From NCBI GenBank assembly GCA_964630295.1, contig CAZVTU010000013.1:1-14859 (forward strand): 14,859 nucleotides of DNA, read 5' to 3'. Source of the DNA: CAZVTU01 sp964630295. Its GTDB lineage: Bacteria > Patescibacteriota > Minisyncoccia > Minisyncoccales > RBG-13-42-11. The stretch's first letter is position 1, and each line of letters starts with the position of its first letter. Positions 1 to 7,818 of this stretch are shown here, one piece after another. Below the pieces are notes generated by a model. It was not told where the DNA came from, did not search any database, and was given only the letters and a program-made list of their open reading frames with translations. The position numbers and the translations under genes were made by a program.

Positions 1-4
1 TTTA

Positions 5-1231
5 TCATAATTTTTTGAATTCTTGACGAACAACTTCTCTATCATCCCAGGGAATCTTTTCCCCGCCTTTCAGACAAATCCAGGGCTCACATCCTTTACC
101 AGTAATTACCACTACATCTCCTGCTTTTGCCAATTTTAAAGCCTCTCTAATTGCCTCTCTTCTATCTAATATCTTTTTAGCTTTCTCGCCCGCCCCCTTC
201 ACTACTTGTTCTATAATTTCCATCGGGTCTTCATCGTAAGGATCTTCGTTGGTTACAATAACCTCATTACAATATTTAGCTGCAATTTTCCCCAAAACCG
301 GTCTTTTCCATTTATCTCTTCCTCCACCACAAGCACCTAAAACTGCTATCATTTTCCCATTTTCCGGTTTTAAAGTTTGATAAACTTTTTCTAAAGCATT
401 AGGAGTAAAAGCATAATCAACAATTACTTTAAAGGGAGCAGAAATAACCTCTTCCATTCTGCCTGGAATTTCTCTCACTTCCTCTACTGTTTTTCGACAG
501 GATTCCAAACTAACCGCCTGAGATAATCCGACACAAATTGCTGCCAAGGCATTATAGTAATTAAATTCTCCTGGTAATGCTAATTTAATTTTTAAATTAT
601 CTATTTCTTTTAAAATTTTTGAATTTTGATCTATAATTTTGATTTTTGCATTTTGATTTTTGAATTGATAAAGATATTTTTCTTTAGCTGGGAATTGTAA
701 AAAATATTCAGCATTTTCATCATCAATATTAATAATATGAATCTTTTTGGTAGCCTGGAAAAGTTTACCTTTGGTCTTCCGATATTTTTCAAAACCTCCG
801 TGGGCCTCAATGTGTTCCGGGGTTAAGTTAGTAAAAACAGCTATCTCAAAATTAATAAATTTCTGACGATATTGTTTAATTCCTTCTGAAGTTACTTCTA
901 AAACTGCGTATTGACAACCAGCGTTTACTGCTTGTCTTAAAAATCTCTGCAATTTAAAACGACCGGGCATAGTCATTTTCAACATATTTGGCTCTTCCTT
1001 ATCTCCAATTTTAAATCTAATTGAATTCATGAAAGCTACTTTATATCCGGCCTCTTCAAAAATTTTTGAAATCATTTCAACGGTTGTCGTCTTTCCATTG
1101 GTCCCGGTCACACCAATTACTTTTATTTTTTTTGAGGGGAATCTATATAAAACAGCCCCTAAAAAAGCTAAAACAAAATGATACCAGTGAAGCAAAAAGG
1201 AAGGAATAAATTTTTTGATTAGTTCTTTCAT
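5..1231 (-). CDS. MurE-like UDP-N-acetylmuramyl peptide ligase (short form)
   Basis: This is a predicted ATP-dependent Mur ligase that adds the third amino acid to UDP-MurNAc-dipeptide in cytoplasmic peptidoglycan synthesis. The Mur central-domain P-loop GTNGKTT is at residues 43-49. The metal and substrate region TNLTPEH is at 135-140, and K154 in the YRKTKGKLF stretch matches the carbamylated lysine position. GRME is at 257-260, DYAFTP at 272-277, GGGRDKWKRP at 302-311 and DDREV at 396-400. At 408 residues it is well below the usual ~490 of MurE and lacks the N-terminal uridine-binding domain. In its place is a hydrophobic stretch at about 11-29 that could touch the membrane. Two usual histidines look replaced: SSH-type is TSE near 114-116, and DYAHTP has F275. 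The DNPR-type specificity loop reads EDPYDEDP (329-336), so the added amino acid cannot be read. The class is secure, the exact substrate is not. Confidence 0.87.
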   Translation of the reverse strand: MKELIKKFIPSFLLHWYHFVLAFLGAVLYRFPSKKIKVIGVTGTNGKTTTVEMISKIFEEAGYKVAFMNSIRFKIGDKEEPNMLKMTMPGRFKLQRFLRQAVNAGCQYAVLEVTSEGIKQYRQKFINFEIAVFTNLTPEHIEAHGGFEKYRKTKGKLFQATKKIHIINIDDENAEYFLQFPAKEKYLYQFKNQNAKIKIIDQNSKILKEIDNLKIKLALPGEFNYYNALAAICVGLSQAVSLESCRKTVEEVREIPGRMEEVISAPFKVIVDYAFTPNALEKVYQTLKPENGKMIAVLGACGGGRDKWKRPVLGKIAAKYCNEVIVTNEDPYDEDPMEIIEQVVKGAGEKAKKILDRREAIREALKLAKAGDVVVITGKGCEPWICLKGGEKIPWDDREVVRQEFKKL

Positions 1232-1293
1232 AAAAGCTTCTTTAATTTTAACCTAACTTGAATAAAAAGGGAATTTAAGATAAAAAGAATAGA

Positions 1294-1347
1294 TATAATT
1301 AATAAATCTTCGATTTCTCTCGCTTTTTTATAAATCTAAAGATTTAT
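1294..1347 (+). promoter_or_regulatory. uvrB leader: candidate -10 and start-proximal hairpin
   Basis: The 120-base divergent gap between the MurE-like gene and uvrB holds a perfect TATAAT at 1294-1299, but no good -35 lies at the expected distance. Closer to the gene, ATAAATC (1330-1336) and GATTTAT (1341-1347) form a 7-bp hairpin with a TAAA loop that ends four bases before the uvrB ATG. A weaker AAATC/GATTT hairpin lies at 1304-1316. There is no Shine-Dalgarno sequence. A promoter is plausible; any regulatory role for the hairpins is inference. Confidence 0.35.
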
Positions 1348-1351
1348 TTCG

Positions 1352-3292
1352 ATGTTTAAACTAACAGCTTCGTTTAAACCTACTGGTGACCAACCCCAAG
1401 CAATTAGTAAATTGGTAAAAAATCTTAAGGCGGGTGTAAAACATCAAGTTCTTTTGGGGGTGACCGGCTCCGGTAAAACTTACACTATGGCTTCGGTAAT
1501 TGATAAAATCCAGAAGCCCGTCTTAATAATATCTCATAATAAAACCTTAGCTGCTCAATTATACCAGGAATTCAAAGAATTCTTTCCAAAAAACGGGGTT
1601 CATTATTTTGTCTCTTATTATGATTATTATCAGCCAGAGGCATACATTCCCCAGACAGACACTTATATTGAAAAAGACGCTAAAATTAACGAAGAAATTG
1701 ATAGATTAAGACATGCTGCCACTCAAGATGTTTTAACTAGAAATGATGTTATTGTTGTTGCTTCGGTCTCTTGTATTTACAATATTGGCTCACCTGAAGC
1801 TTATCAAAAAGTTTCTTTAGAAATAAAATCAGGCCAGAAGATAAAAAGAAAAGATTTTCTTTCTCATTTAACTTCTCTCCAATATCAGAGGAATGATTTT
1901 GATTTTAAACCCGGGACCTTCCGGGTAAGAGGAAATATTATTGATATTTTCCTAGTTACTGGCAAAGAAATTCTCCGAGTCGAGTTTTTAGGGGATAAAA
2001 TTGATAAACTTTTGATTTCTCAGAATGTTTTAAACCCCACATACCATATACTAAATACCACATACCAGTTGTATCCTGCTCATTTTTGGGTAACCCCTAA
2101 AGAAAAACTAAATATTGCTATTGAAAATATAAGATTAGAATTACAAGAACAATTAAAAAAACTGAAAAAACAAAAGAAGATTTTAGAAGCTCAAAAACTG
2201 GAAAAAAGAACAAATTATGATTTAGAAATGTTAAAAGAGACGGGCTATTGTCATGGGATTGAAAATTATTCCCGCCATCTAGAGTTTAGAAAACCAGGTG
2301 AGGCGCCTTATACATTAATAGATTATTTCCCCACAGATTTTCTCATTTTTATTGATGAATCACATATGACCCTACCTCAACTCCAGGCAATGGCAAATCA
2401 AGATCGAGCACGAAAAGAAACTTTAATCAAATATGGTTTTAGACTACCCTCAGCCATAGATAATAGACCTCTTACTTTTGGGGAATTTGAGAGAAAAATT
2501 CCTCAAGTAATTTATGTCTCAGCTACTCCAACTGAAAAAGAAAAGAAAAAAGCTGGCAAAAAATATATTATTGAACAGTTAATCAGACCAACTGGTTTAT
2601 TAGAACCATCAATTGAAATTAGACCAACTAAAAACCAGGTGAAAGATTTAATTGAAGAAATAAAAACAAGAGTAGAAAAAAAACAAAGGACTTTAGTTTT
2701 AACTTTGACAAAAAGGTTAGCTGAGGCTTTATCTGATTTTTTATCCGAAAGCGGAATTAAAACTCAATGGCTTCATGCCGAAGTTAAAACGTTGGAAAGG
2801 CCAGAAATCCTTAAAAATTTAAGGGAGGGAAAATATGATGTATTAGTTGGAATTAATCTTTTGCGTGAAGGGTTAGACTTGCCTGAGGTTGCTTTAGTCG
2901 CTATTTTGGATGCCGATAAAGAAGGTTTTTTAAGAAATGAAACCACGCTAATCCAAACAATGGGTAGAGCGGCTAGACATAAAGAAGGTCAAGTAATTCT
3001 CTACGCTGATAAAATAACAAAATCAATGAAGGCTGCTATAAAAGAAGTGGAAAGAAGAAGAAAAATTCAAATGGAATATAATAAAAAACATCATATTATT
3101 CCTAAACCCATTTTAAAAGAAATTAGAGAATGGCCTTTCGCTAAAAAAGAACAAGTTACAGCTGAGTTTTGGGAAATTAGAGATATCAAATTATTAGAAA
3201 AAGAAATGAAAAAAGCTGCTAAAAACTTAGATTTTGAAAGAGCGGCAGAGATTCGTGATTTGATTAAAACTCTTAAAAATGGTAATAACTAA
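1352..3292 (+). CDS. uvrB: Excinuclease ABC subunit B
   Basis: UvrB is the damage-verifying helicase-like subunit of nucleotide excision repair. It is loaded by UvrA2 and then recruits UvrC for the dual incision. The protein has 646 residues, close to the family norm of about 660-675. Visible motifs are the Walker A GVTGSGKT (36-43), the aromatic beta-hairpin region SYYDYYQPEAYIP (88-100), the DESH Walker B (335-338), the SATP motif (390-393), the C-terminal helicase motifs around LLREGLDLPEVA (503-514), and QTMGRAARH (535-543). A C-terminal UVR motif for UvrC binding lies at about 614-642. The ATG at 1352 gives the standard N-terminus (F-x-L then PTGDQP). It lacks a Shine-Dalgarno sequence. 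The stop is four bases before rpsT, so the two are probably co-transcribed. Confidence 0.98.
   Translation: MFKLTASFKPTGDQPQAISKLVKNLKAGVKHQVLLGVTGSGKTYTMASVIDKIQKPVLIISHNKTLAAQLYQEFKEFFPKNGVHYFVSYYDYYQPEAYIPQTDTYIEKDAKINEEIDRLRHAATQDVLTRNDVIVVASVSCIYNIGSPEAYQKVSLEIKSGQKIKRKDFLSHLTSLQYQRNDFDFKPGTFRVRGNIIDIFLVTGKEILRVEFLGDKIDKLLISQNVLNPTYHILNTTYQLYPAHFWVTPKEKLNIAIENIRLELQEQLKKLKKQKKILEAQKLEKRTNYDLEMLKETGYCHGIENYSRHLEFRKPGEAPYTLIDYFPTDFLIFIDESHMTLPQLQAMANQDRARKETLIKYGFRLPSAIDNRPLTFGEFERKIPQVIYVSATPTEKEKKKAGKKYIIEQLIRPTGLLEPSIEIRPTKNQVKDLIEEIKTRVEKKQRTLVLTLTKRLAEALSDFLSESGIKTQWLHAEVKTLERPEILKNLREGKYDVLVGINLLREGLDLPEVALVAILDADKEGFLRNETTLIQTMGRAARHKEGQVILYADKITKSMKAAIKEVERRRKIQMEYNKKHHIIPKPILKEIREWPFAKKEQVTAEFWEIRDIKLLEKEMKKAAKNLDFERAAEIRDLIKTLKNGNN
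2037..2067 (+). repeat. Short direct repeat inside uvrB
   Basis: CCACATACCA occurs at 2037-2046 and again at 2058-2067, a spacing of 21 bases or exactly seven codons. It encodes two similar peptides, PTYH (229-232) and TTYQ (236-239), in a linker that varies between UvrB proteins. The reading frame is intact. It could be a small in-frame duplication or chance. Confidence 0.4.
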
Positions 3293-3296
3293 TTGT

Positions 3297-3563
3297 ATGC
3301 CAGTTACTAAATCTGCAAAAAAAGCTCTTCGTCAGAGTCTAAGGAGAAGAGCTAAAAATGTTCAAAAAAAGAGAAAACTAAAAGACCTATTAAAAGAGGT
3401 AAAAAATTTAATTTCCCAGAAAAAGATTGAAGAAGCAAAAAAACTTTTACCTCAGGTTTATAAATTGTTAGATAAGGCGGCTAAAAGGGGGATAATAAAG
3501 AAAAATGCCGCCTCACGAAAAAAATCAAGGATTACTAAAGCGATATTTAAAGAAAGTTCTTAA
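3297..3563 (+). CDS. rpsT: Small ribosomal subunit protein S20
   Basis: This 88-residue basic helical protein binds 16S rRNA early in 30S assembly. Its N-terminus MPVTKSAKKALRQSLRRRAK is the characteristic S20 opening, and the C-terminal half keeps the helix pair with KGIIKKN-type spacing followed by the ASRKKSR segment. The in-frame ATG at 3279 would overlap uvrB and add six residues unlike S20, so the start is placed at 3297, four bases after the uvrB stop. No Shine-Dalgarno sequence is visible, and translation may be coupled to uvrB. The stop overlaps the holA stop on the opposite strand. Confidence 0.95.
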   Translation: MPVTKSAKKALRQSLRRRAKNVQKKRKLKDLLKEVKNLISQKKIEEAKKLLPQVYKLLDKAAKRGIIKKNAASRKKSRITKAIFKESS

Positions 3564-4495
3564 ATTTCAGCGAGAAGTAAATCCAAGGCCGCCTGAGGAC
3601 TTAACTTACCCGTTTTAATTTTCAAATCTACTTGAAATATTTTCTGGTAGATTTTTTTTAGTTGATTCAAGGTAAACTTCTTGGCCTGCTGCCAGCTTTT
3701 TTTTACAACAAATGGATGGAGGCGACTTTGTTTTAAAATTACGTAGTAAGGTCGATTTTTTTCGATGAGATCTTTAATTATTAAAAGATTTCTAAATTGG
3801 AAATTAATCATCGAAAAAAGATAGAGGGGGCTATCTCCCTTTGCTAAATGTTCATGAATTAAAGAAATGGCCATTTTTTTGTTTTGGACAGCAATAGCAT
3901 CAATTGTTTTAAAAACATCTGTTTCAACTTTTGGTTTTATCAAAAGGTCTATATCTTTCACTTCGATTGTTTTTCCTAACTTAAAATTAGCTAATTTCTT
4001 TATTTCATTATTTAATTGCCAGGAATCTTGCCCAACAAAACTAATAAGTTTAGTTAGAGCTGAGGGGGTAATTTTTATTTTTAGTTTTTCAAACTCTTTC
4101 TTAACCCATTCATATAGTTTTTCGCCTTCTAAATTTTTAAATTCTTGCGCTTTTGCCTGTTTTTTTAAAAGGTTAAAAAATTTATCGTCTTTCTTCGGAA
4201 GACCAGATTCGTAAAACAAGATAATATCTCTTGAATTCAAGAAACTTTTAAAGGTTTTAAGAAGTTTTTCTTTAAAATCTGAATTATCAAAAATATTTGT
4301 CAGAATTAACAATTTTTTTTCACCAAACATCGAGGTTTGTTGAAAATCATCTTTAAATTCTTCGAAACCTTTTTCTCTTCCATCAAAAAATTTTAAATTT
4401 AATCCACTTTTGTGAATTTTTTTGTAATGACCAATTATTTCATTTAATTTGCTTCGAGACCTGTAAGTATCTTGACCGTAAAGGAAGATTATCAT
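3560..4495 (-). CDS. holA: DNA polymerase III subunit delta (clamp loader)
   Basis: HolA is the delta subunit of the clamp-loader complex; it opens the beta sliding clamp for loading at primed sites. The 311-residue protein begins MIIFLYGQDTYR, the usual HolA opening in which a degenerate P-loop region replaces a working ATPase site. The middle holds the LxxFVGQDSWQLNNEIKKL segment (homologous to the common G-x-D-x-x-x-L-x-x-E-L-x-K-L pattern). The C-terminal helical collar domain contains FSMINFQFRNLL and ends with a P-x-x-A-L-x-x-L-L-L motif. The ATG at 4495 overlaps the mutM TGA (ATGA junction) and matches the family start better than the upstream in-frame ATG at 4516. Sequence identity in this family is low, but the overall pattern is clear. 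Confidence 0.9.
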   Translation of the reverse strand: MIIFLYGQDTYRSRSKLNEIIGHYKKIHKSGLNLKFFDGREKGFEEFKDDFQQTSMFGEKKLLILTNIFDNSDFKEKLLKTFKSFLNSRDIILFYESGLPKKDDKFFNLLKKQAKAQEFKNLEGEKLYEWVKKEFEKLKIKITPSALTKLISFVGQDSWQLNNEIKKLANFKLGKTIEVKDIDLLIKPKVETDVFKTIDAIAVQNKKMAISLIHEHLAKGDSPLYLFSMINFQFRNLLIIKDLIEKNRPYYVILKQSRLHPFVVKKSWQQAKKFTLNQLKKIYQKIFQVDLKIKTGKLSPQAALDLLLAEI

Positions 4496-5370
4496 AGTTT
4501 TTGACATTTGGGGCAAAAATGGGCCGATCTCCCCCCAATTTTTGCTCTCTTAATAATTGCTCCACAGCGAGGACACTTTTTTCCTTCTCTTCGATAAACT
4601 TTTCTTAAGGGATCGAATCCTCCTTTTTGTCCAGAAATTCTTCTAAAATCAGAAATGCTTTCACCTTTAACTGCAATCGCTTTCTTTAAAATATTTTGCA
4701 TTGCTTGATGAATTCTTTTAAGCTCAACTTCGGTTAATTTTGAAACATCTTTAAAGGGGTGAATTTTAGCTTCCCAAAGAATTTCATCAGAATAAATATT
4801 TCCAATTCCAGCAATAACACTTTGGTCCATTAAGACTTGTTTAATTTTCCCTTTTTTGTTTTTTAAAATTTCTTTAAATTTATTAAAAGTGAATGATTTT
4901 TCTAAAGGTTCGGGGCCTAATTCTTTTATCTCCTTAGATTTCTCCAATTCTTCACTCTCCCATAATTCAACTTTGGCAAATTTTCTCAAATCAGAAAGAG
5001 ATAACATTTGTCCATTGTCTAACCAAAGCACCAAATGTAAAAATCTATTCATTGGATCTTCTTTTAAAGGGCCAGGGGTAACTGCTATCCATTCTCCTTT
5101 TTTTCGTCGCCATTTTCCTAAAAGTAAATGCCCAGTTAATTTTTGGTGAATTAATAAGGTTCTGCCACCGGAAAGATCAATGAGAATATTTTTCCCTCGT
5201 CTTCTAATTTTTTCAATTTTTCTTCCTTTTATTTCTTTTTTAAATTTTTCAAAATCAGTCGGTTTTTTTATTATTTTTTTAAAATCTGTCCAAACATCAA
5301 TAAAGGTCCTTCCTAGGACCTTCTTTTTTAGTTCTCTTACTGTTGTTTCTACTTCGGGGAGTTCGGGCAT
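4492..5370 (-). CDS. mutM: Formamidopyrimidine-DNA glycosylase
   Basis: MutM/Fpg removes 8-oxoguanine and formamidopyrimidines and nicks the abasic site by beta,delta-elimination. The 292-residue protein begins MPELPEVET; the catalytic proline becomes the N-terminus after Met removal. This fixes the start at 5370 rather than the in-frame ATG at 5379, even though the GGAG-like ribosome site (near 5390-5393) is better spaced for the latter. Other landmarks are K60 in RRRGK, the HQKLTGHLLL strand (75-84), GIGNIYSDE with N191, and the C-terminal zinc finger with cysteines 266, 269, 286 and 289 and R281 in IGGRSAHF. It is translationally coupled to holA by a 4-base overlap. Confidence 0.97.
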   Translation of the reverse strand: MPELPEVETTVRELKKKVLGRTFIDVWTDFKKIIKKPTDFEKFKKEIKGRKIEKIRRRGKNILIDLSGGRTLLIHQKLTGHLLLGKWRRKKGEWIAVTPGPLKEDPMNRFLHLVLWLDNGQMLSLSDLRKFAKVELWESEELEKSKEIKELGPEPLEKSFTFNKFKEILKNKKGKIKQVLMDQSVIAGIGNIYSDEILWEAKIHPFKDVSKLTEVELKRIHQAMQNILKKAIAVKGESISDFRRISGQKGGFDPLRKVYRREGKKCPRCGAIIKRAKIGGRSAHFCPKCQKL

Positions 5371-5389
5371 ACGCACCATAATTGTCTCG

Positions 5390-5465
5390 CTCCACTCAAA
5401 GCGCCTATTTGGCGTTTGGAGAAGTCGCGCAACAATTTGTTGCTTTTCTCCAAAAAACTTGGAGA
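5390..5465 (-). repeat. Cluster of three competing inverted repeats upstream of mutM
   Basis: The 98-base gap between the last response-regulator gene and mutM contains three overlapping hairpins. A: CGCC (5402-5405) with GGCG (5411-5414), extended by CAAA/TTTG and CTC/GAG to 5390-5421. B: TTTGGAGAA (5415-5423) with TTCTCCAAA (5446-5454), enclosing GCAACAA/TTGTTGC (5429-5443). C: TCTCCAA (5447-5453) with TTGGAGA (5459-5465). B shares bases with both A and C, so A+C and B are alternatives. There is no U-tract typical of an intrinsic terminator. Possible roles are an attenuator, a processing or decay signal, or an old mobile remnant. Confidence 0.6.
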
Positions 5466-5468
5466 CTT

Positions 5469-5837
5469 CTATTTCAAGACTGATTTTATTTTTTCAATAA
5501 TTTCTCCCGGAGTAAAATGGGCTTTAATCAAATAATCCACAGCTCCCATTTTTAAACCTTTTTCAACATCCTCTTTTTGACCAAGGTTTGAAAGAATAAT
5601 TACAGGGATTGAGGAAAGGTTTGGATTTTCTTTCATTTTGCTCAAAACCTCAAAGCCATCGATTCCTGGTAAAATAAGATCGAGTAGAACTAAATCTGGT
5701 TTCTCGCTTTCAATTTTTTTAATACCTTCCTCCCCATCGATTGCCTCTGAAATATTATATCCTTCCTTTGTTAGTTTCTGAGCAATCAATTCGCGAAGAA
5801 ATTTATCATCCTCAATAATGAGGATTGTTTTTGGCAT
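5469..5837 (-). CDS. Single-domain response regulator (CheY-like), second of a pair
   Basis: This 122-residue receiver domain accepts phosphate from a histidine kinase, presumably the one encoded upstream. The acidic pocket E9-D10-D11, the phospho-acceptor D53 (LLDLILPG), the switch S83 and the conserved K105 are all present. There is no output domain, so it must act by protein contact or as a phosphate sink or relay. It starts five bases after the stop of the other regulator gene and has no Shine-Dalgarno sequence. The two regulators share length and motif positions, which suggests a tandem duplication, though they differ at many surface positions (for example KAHFTPGE against KTEFDPQE). It is the last gene of the signalling island. 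Confidence 0.93.
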   Translation of the reverse strand: MPKTILIIEDDKFLRELIAQKLTKEGYNISEAIDGEEGIKKIESEKPDLVLLDLILPGIDGFEVLSKMKENPNLSSIPVIILSNLGQKEDVEKGLKMGAVDYLIKAHFTPGEIIEKIKSVLK

Positions 5838-5842
5838 AATTT

Positions 5843-6211
5843 TTATTTTATTTGTTTTTTTATTTTATCAATAACTTCTTGAGGGTCAAATTCAGTTTTA
5901 ATTAACCAATCTTTAGCACCTAATTTCTGGGCTTTATCAATTTCTACTGGTTGGCCGGAATTAGAAATTACAATTACAGGAATTTTTGCTAACTTCTTAT
6001 CTTTTTGCATCTCTTCCATTACCTCAAAACCTCCCATTTTCGGCATAATAATATCTAATAGAATGAGGTCGGGCATTATCTTTTTCATTATTTTCAACCC
6101 CTCCTCTCCATCTCTAGCTATCGAAACATTATAACCTTCTTGAATTAATTTTCTTCTTAAAAGATCTATCATTATTTCCTCATCTTCAATTAATAAAATT
6201 TTCTTCTCCAT
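5843..6211 (-). CDS. Single-domain response regulator (CheY-like), first of a pair
   Basis: This 122-residue receiver domain begins MEKKILLIEDEE. The acidic residues E9, D10 and E11, the phospho-acceptor D53 in LLDIIMPK, the switch S83 in VISNSG and K105 are where expected. No DNA-binding or enzymatic output follows. The start lies nine bases after the stop of the histidine-kinase gene, so kinase and regulator are almost certainly one operon and probable partners. No Shine-Dalgarno sequence is seen. The target of the phosphorylated form cannot be read from the window. Confidence 0.94.
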   Translation of the reverse strand: MEKKILLIEDEEIMIDLLRRKLIQEGYNVSIARDGEEGLKIMKKIMPDLILLDIIMPKMGGFEVMEEMQKDKKLAKIPVIVISNSGQPVEIDKAQKLGAKDWLIKTEFDPQEVIDKIKKQIK

Positions 6212-6220
6212 TGGTTTATT

Positions 6221-7816
6221 TTAAAATTTTTTTAGAAATTCTTCAAATTCTTTTTTTACAGGTAAGGTGACATAAAATGTCGTTCCATAATTTTCTTTCG
6301 ATTTAAACCAAATCTTTCCTTTATGAGCCTCAATAATATTTTTAGTAATAAAAAGCCCTAAACCCGAACCCTCAGTCTCCATGCGCATTACGTTAGCTGC
6401 TCGGAAAAATTTAGAAAAAATCCTTTTTTGTTGATCGTCAGGTATTCCTATTCCAGTGTCTTTAACTTGAAGCTCTATCTCTTTTTTAAGTTTATCATAT
6501 TTCAAGGAAACTGTCACTTTTCCATTTGGATTAGTATATCGAATAGCATTATCTAAAAGATTTTGAATGGCTAATCTTATCTTTTCGACATCAATTTTAA
6601 TCTCAGGCAATTTTTCTTTTGGTTTTATAAACTCTAAATTTATTTGTTTTCTTCTAGCCTCCTCTTGATAAGAATTAACGACGAATTGAACAACAATACT
6701 TAAATCAGTAAGGATGGGTTTGTAAAGATATCTTCCTTCTTCTATTCTAGTAACGTCTAAAAGATCATTTATTAAACTAATCATCCTTTCATTACTCCGA
6801 TAAGTTTTTTCAATAAAGTTTCTTTGTTCTTCAGTTATTTTTCCAAGATCTCCATCTAAAAGCATACGCAGCGTCCATTTAATTGCCGAAAGCGGCGTTC
6901 TTAATTGGTGAGCTGCTAAAGAAACAAATTCAGTTTTCATTTCTTCGATCAGCTTCTCTCGGGTAATATTATGGAGAATAACTATTGTCCCAAATTTTAT
7001 TTCATCACGTAACATTGGAACAGTGGTGATTTCTAAAATTAAATCTTTGCTAAGTGATAATTCCTGCCGAAAAATCCCTTTCATTTCTTTTCCTAAAAGT
7101 TTAATTAATTTTTTAAAATTAGGAAGGAAATTAAGTTCATTAATAGATTTGCCAATTATTTTTTCTTCACTCTTAACTTTTAGAAATATTTTAGCTTGAG
7201 GATTAATTAAAGAAAGTTTATTTTCTTTGTTAAAAACCAATAATCCATCGGTAAAATTAGTGATAATTATATTTGTCCTATCCCTTTCCTCTTCGGCTTT
7301 TCTTTTAGCTTCTTCAATATCCTCCAAGATGTTCATTAAAGCAGTTCTTGATTCTTCTAAATCTTTGGTTCTTTCTTTTACTTTTTTTTCTAAACTTTCT
7401 CTAAATTTCTTAATCTCGGTAATATCAAAAATAGCTAAAAAATATCCAATTAGATTACCCTTTTCATCTTTCCTAGTTGCTGCTGAGACACTAACGGGGA
7501 TATCTTTTTTTTCTTTAGTAATTAAAGTTAATTCTTTAGTTAATGGTTTTTCTTTCTTTTGGACATTATCTATTAAATTTTTAATTTTTTTCTTTTCTGA
7601 AAAAATTTCTTTAATATCCTCTCCAATTATTTCTGTAACCTTATAATTAGTTAAATCACGAAAGGCCTGATTAACATCAATAATTATTCTCAAAGGATTT
7701 AAAGTACAAATTGCTAAAGGTAAAAATTTAAATAATTCTTCAATGTATTTTTCCAAATCTTCTAAATCTTCTTTTATTCTTTGAAATTCTTCTTCTGTTA
7801 TTTTTTTTTCAGACAT
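6221..7816 (-). CDS. Soluble PAS-PAS sensor histidine kinase
   Basis: This is a cytoplasmic two-component kinase of 531 residues with no membrane segment. A short coiled coil leads into PAS domain 1 (about 32-134, ending FLAIFDITEIK). A long coiled coil (about 135-180) follows, then PAS domain 2 (about 183-286, ending IVILHNITREK). The HisKA dimerisation domain carries the phospho-acceptor H303 in SLAAHQLRTPLSAIKW. The HATPase domain shows the N-box NLLDNAIRYT (423-432), the G1 box DTGIGIP (453-459) and the G2 box GSGLGLFITK (483-492). The ATG at 7816 starts two bases after the upstream stop. An in-frame TTG at 7828 would overlap that gene and add four residues, and is less likely. Because it lacks transmembrane input, it probably receives its signal through the PAS domains or from the neighbouring sensory proteins. 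What the PAS domains bind is unknown. Confidence 0.95.
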   Translation of the reverse strand: MSEKKITEEEFQRIKEDLEDLEKYIEELFKFLPLAICTLNPLRIIIDVNQAFRDLTNYKVTEIIGEDIKEIFSEKKKIKNLIDNVQKKEKPLTKELTLITKEKKDIPVSVSAATRKDEKGNLIGYFLAIFDITEIKKFRESLEKKVKERTKDLEESRTALMNILEDIEEAKRKAEEERDRTNIIITNFTDGLLVFNKENKLSLINPQAKIFLKVKSEEKIIGKSINELNFLPNFKKLIKLLGKEMKGIFRQELSLSKDLILEITTVPMLRDEIKFGTIVILHNITREKLIEEMKTEFVSLAAHQLRTPLSAIKWTLRMLLDGDLGKITEEQRNFIEKTYRSNERMISLINDLLDVTRIEEGRYLYKPILTDLSIVVQFVVNSYQEEARRKQINLEFIKPKEKLPEIKIDVEKIRLAIQNLLDNAIRYTNPNGKVTVSLKYDKLKKEIELQVKDTGIGIPDDQQKRIFSKFFRAANVMRMETEGSGLGLFITKNIIEAHKGKIWFKSKENYGTTFYVTLPVKKEFEEFLKKF

Positions 7817-7818
7817 AT

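Noticed and set aside
3867..4214. Plus-strand reading frame opposite holA
   Set aside because: It is fully antisense to a conserved gene, with low-complexity hydrophobic composition and no domain.
7227..7646. Plus-strand 139-codon reading frame opposite the kinase gene
   Set aside because: It is antisense to the PAS region of the kinase; its serine/leucine/phenylalanine-rich translation is typical of the complement of lysine/glutamate-rich coiled coil, with no start signals.
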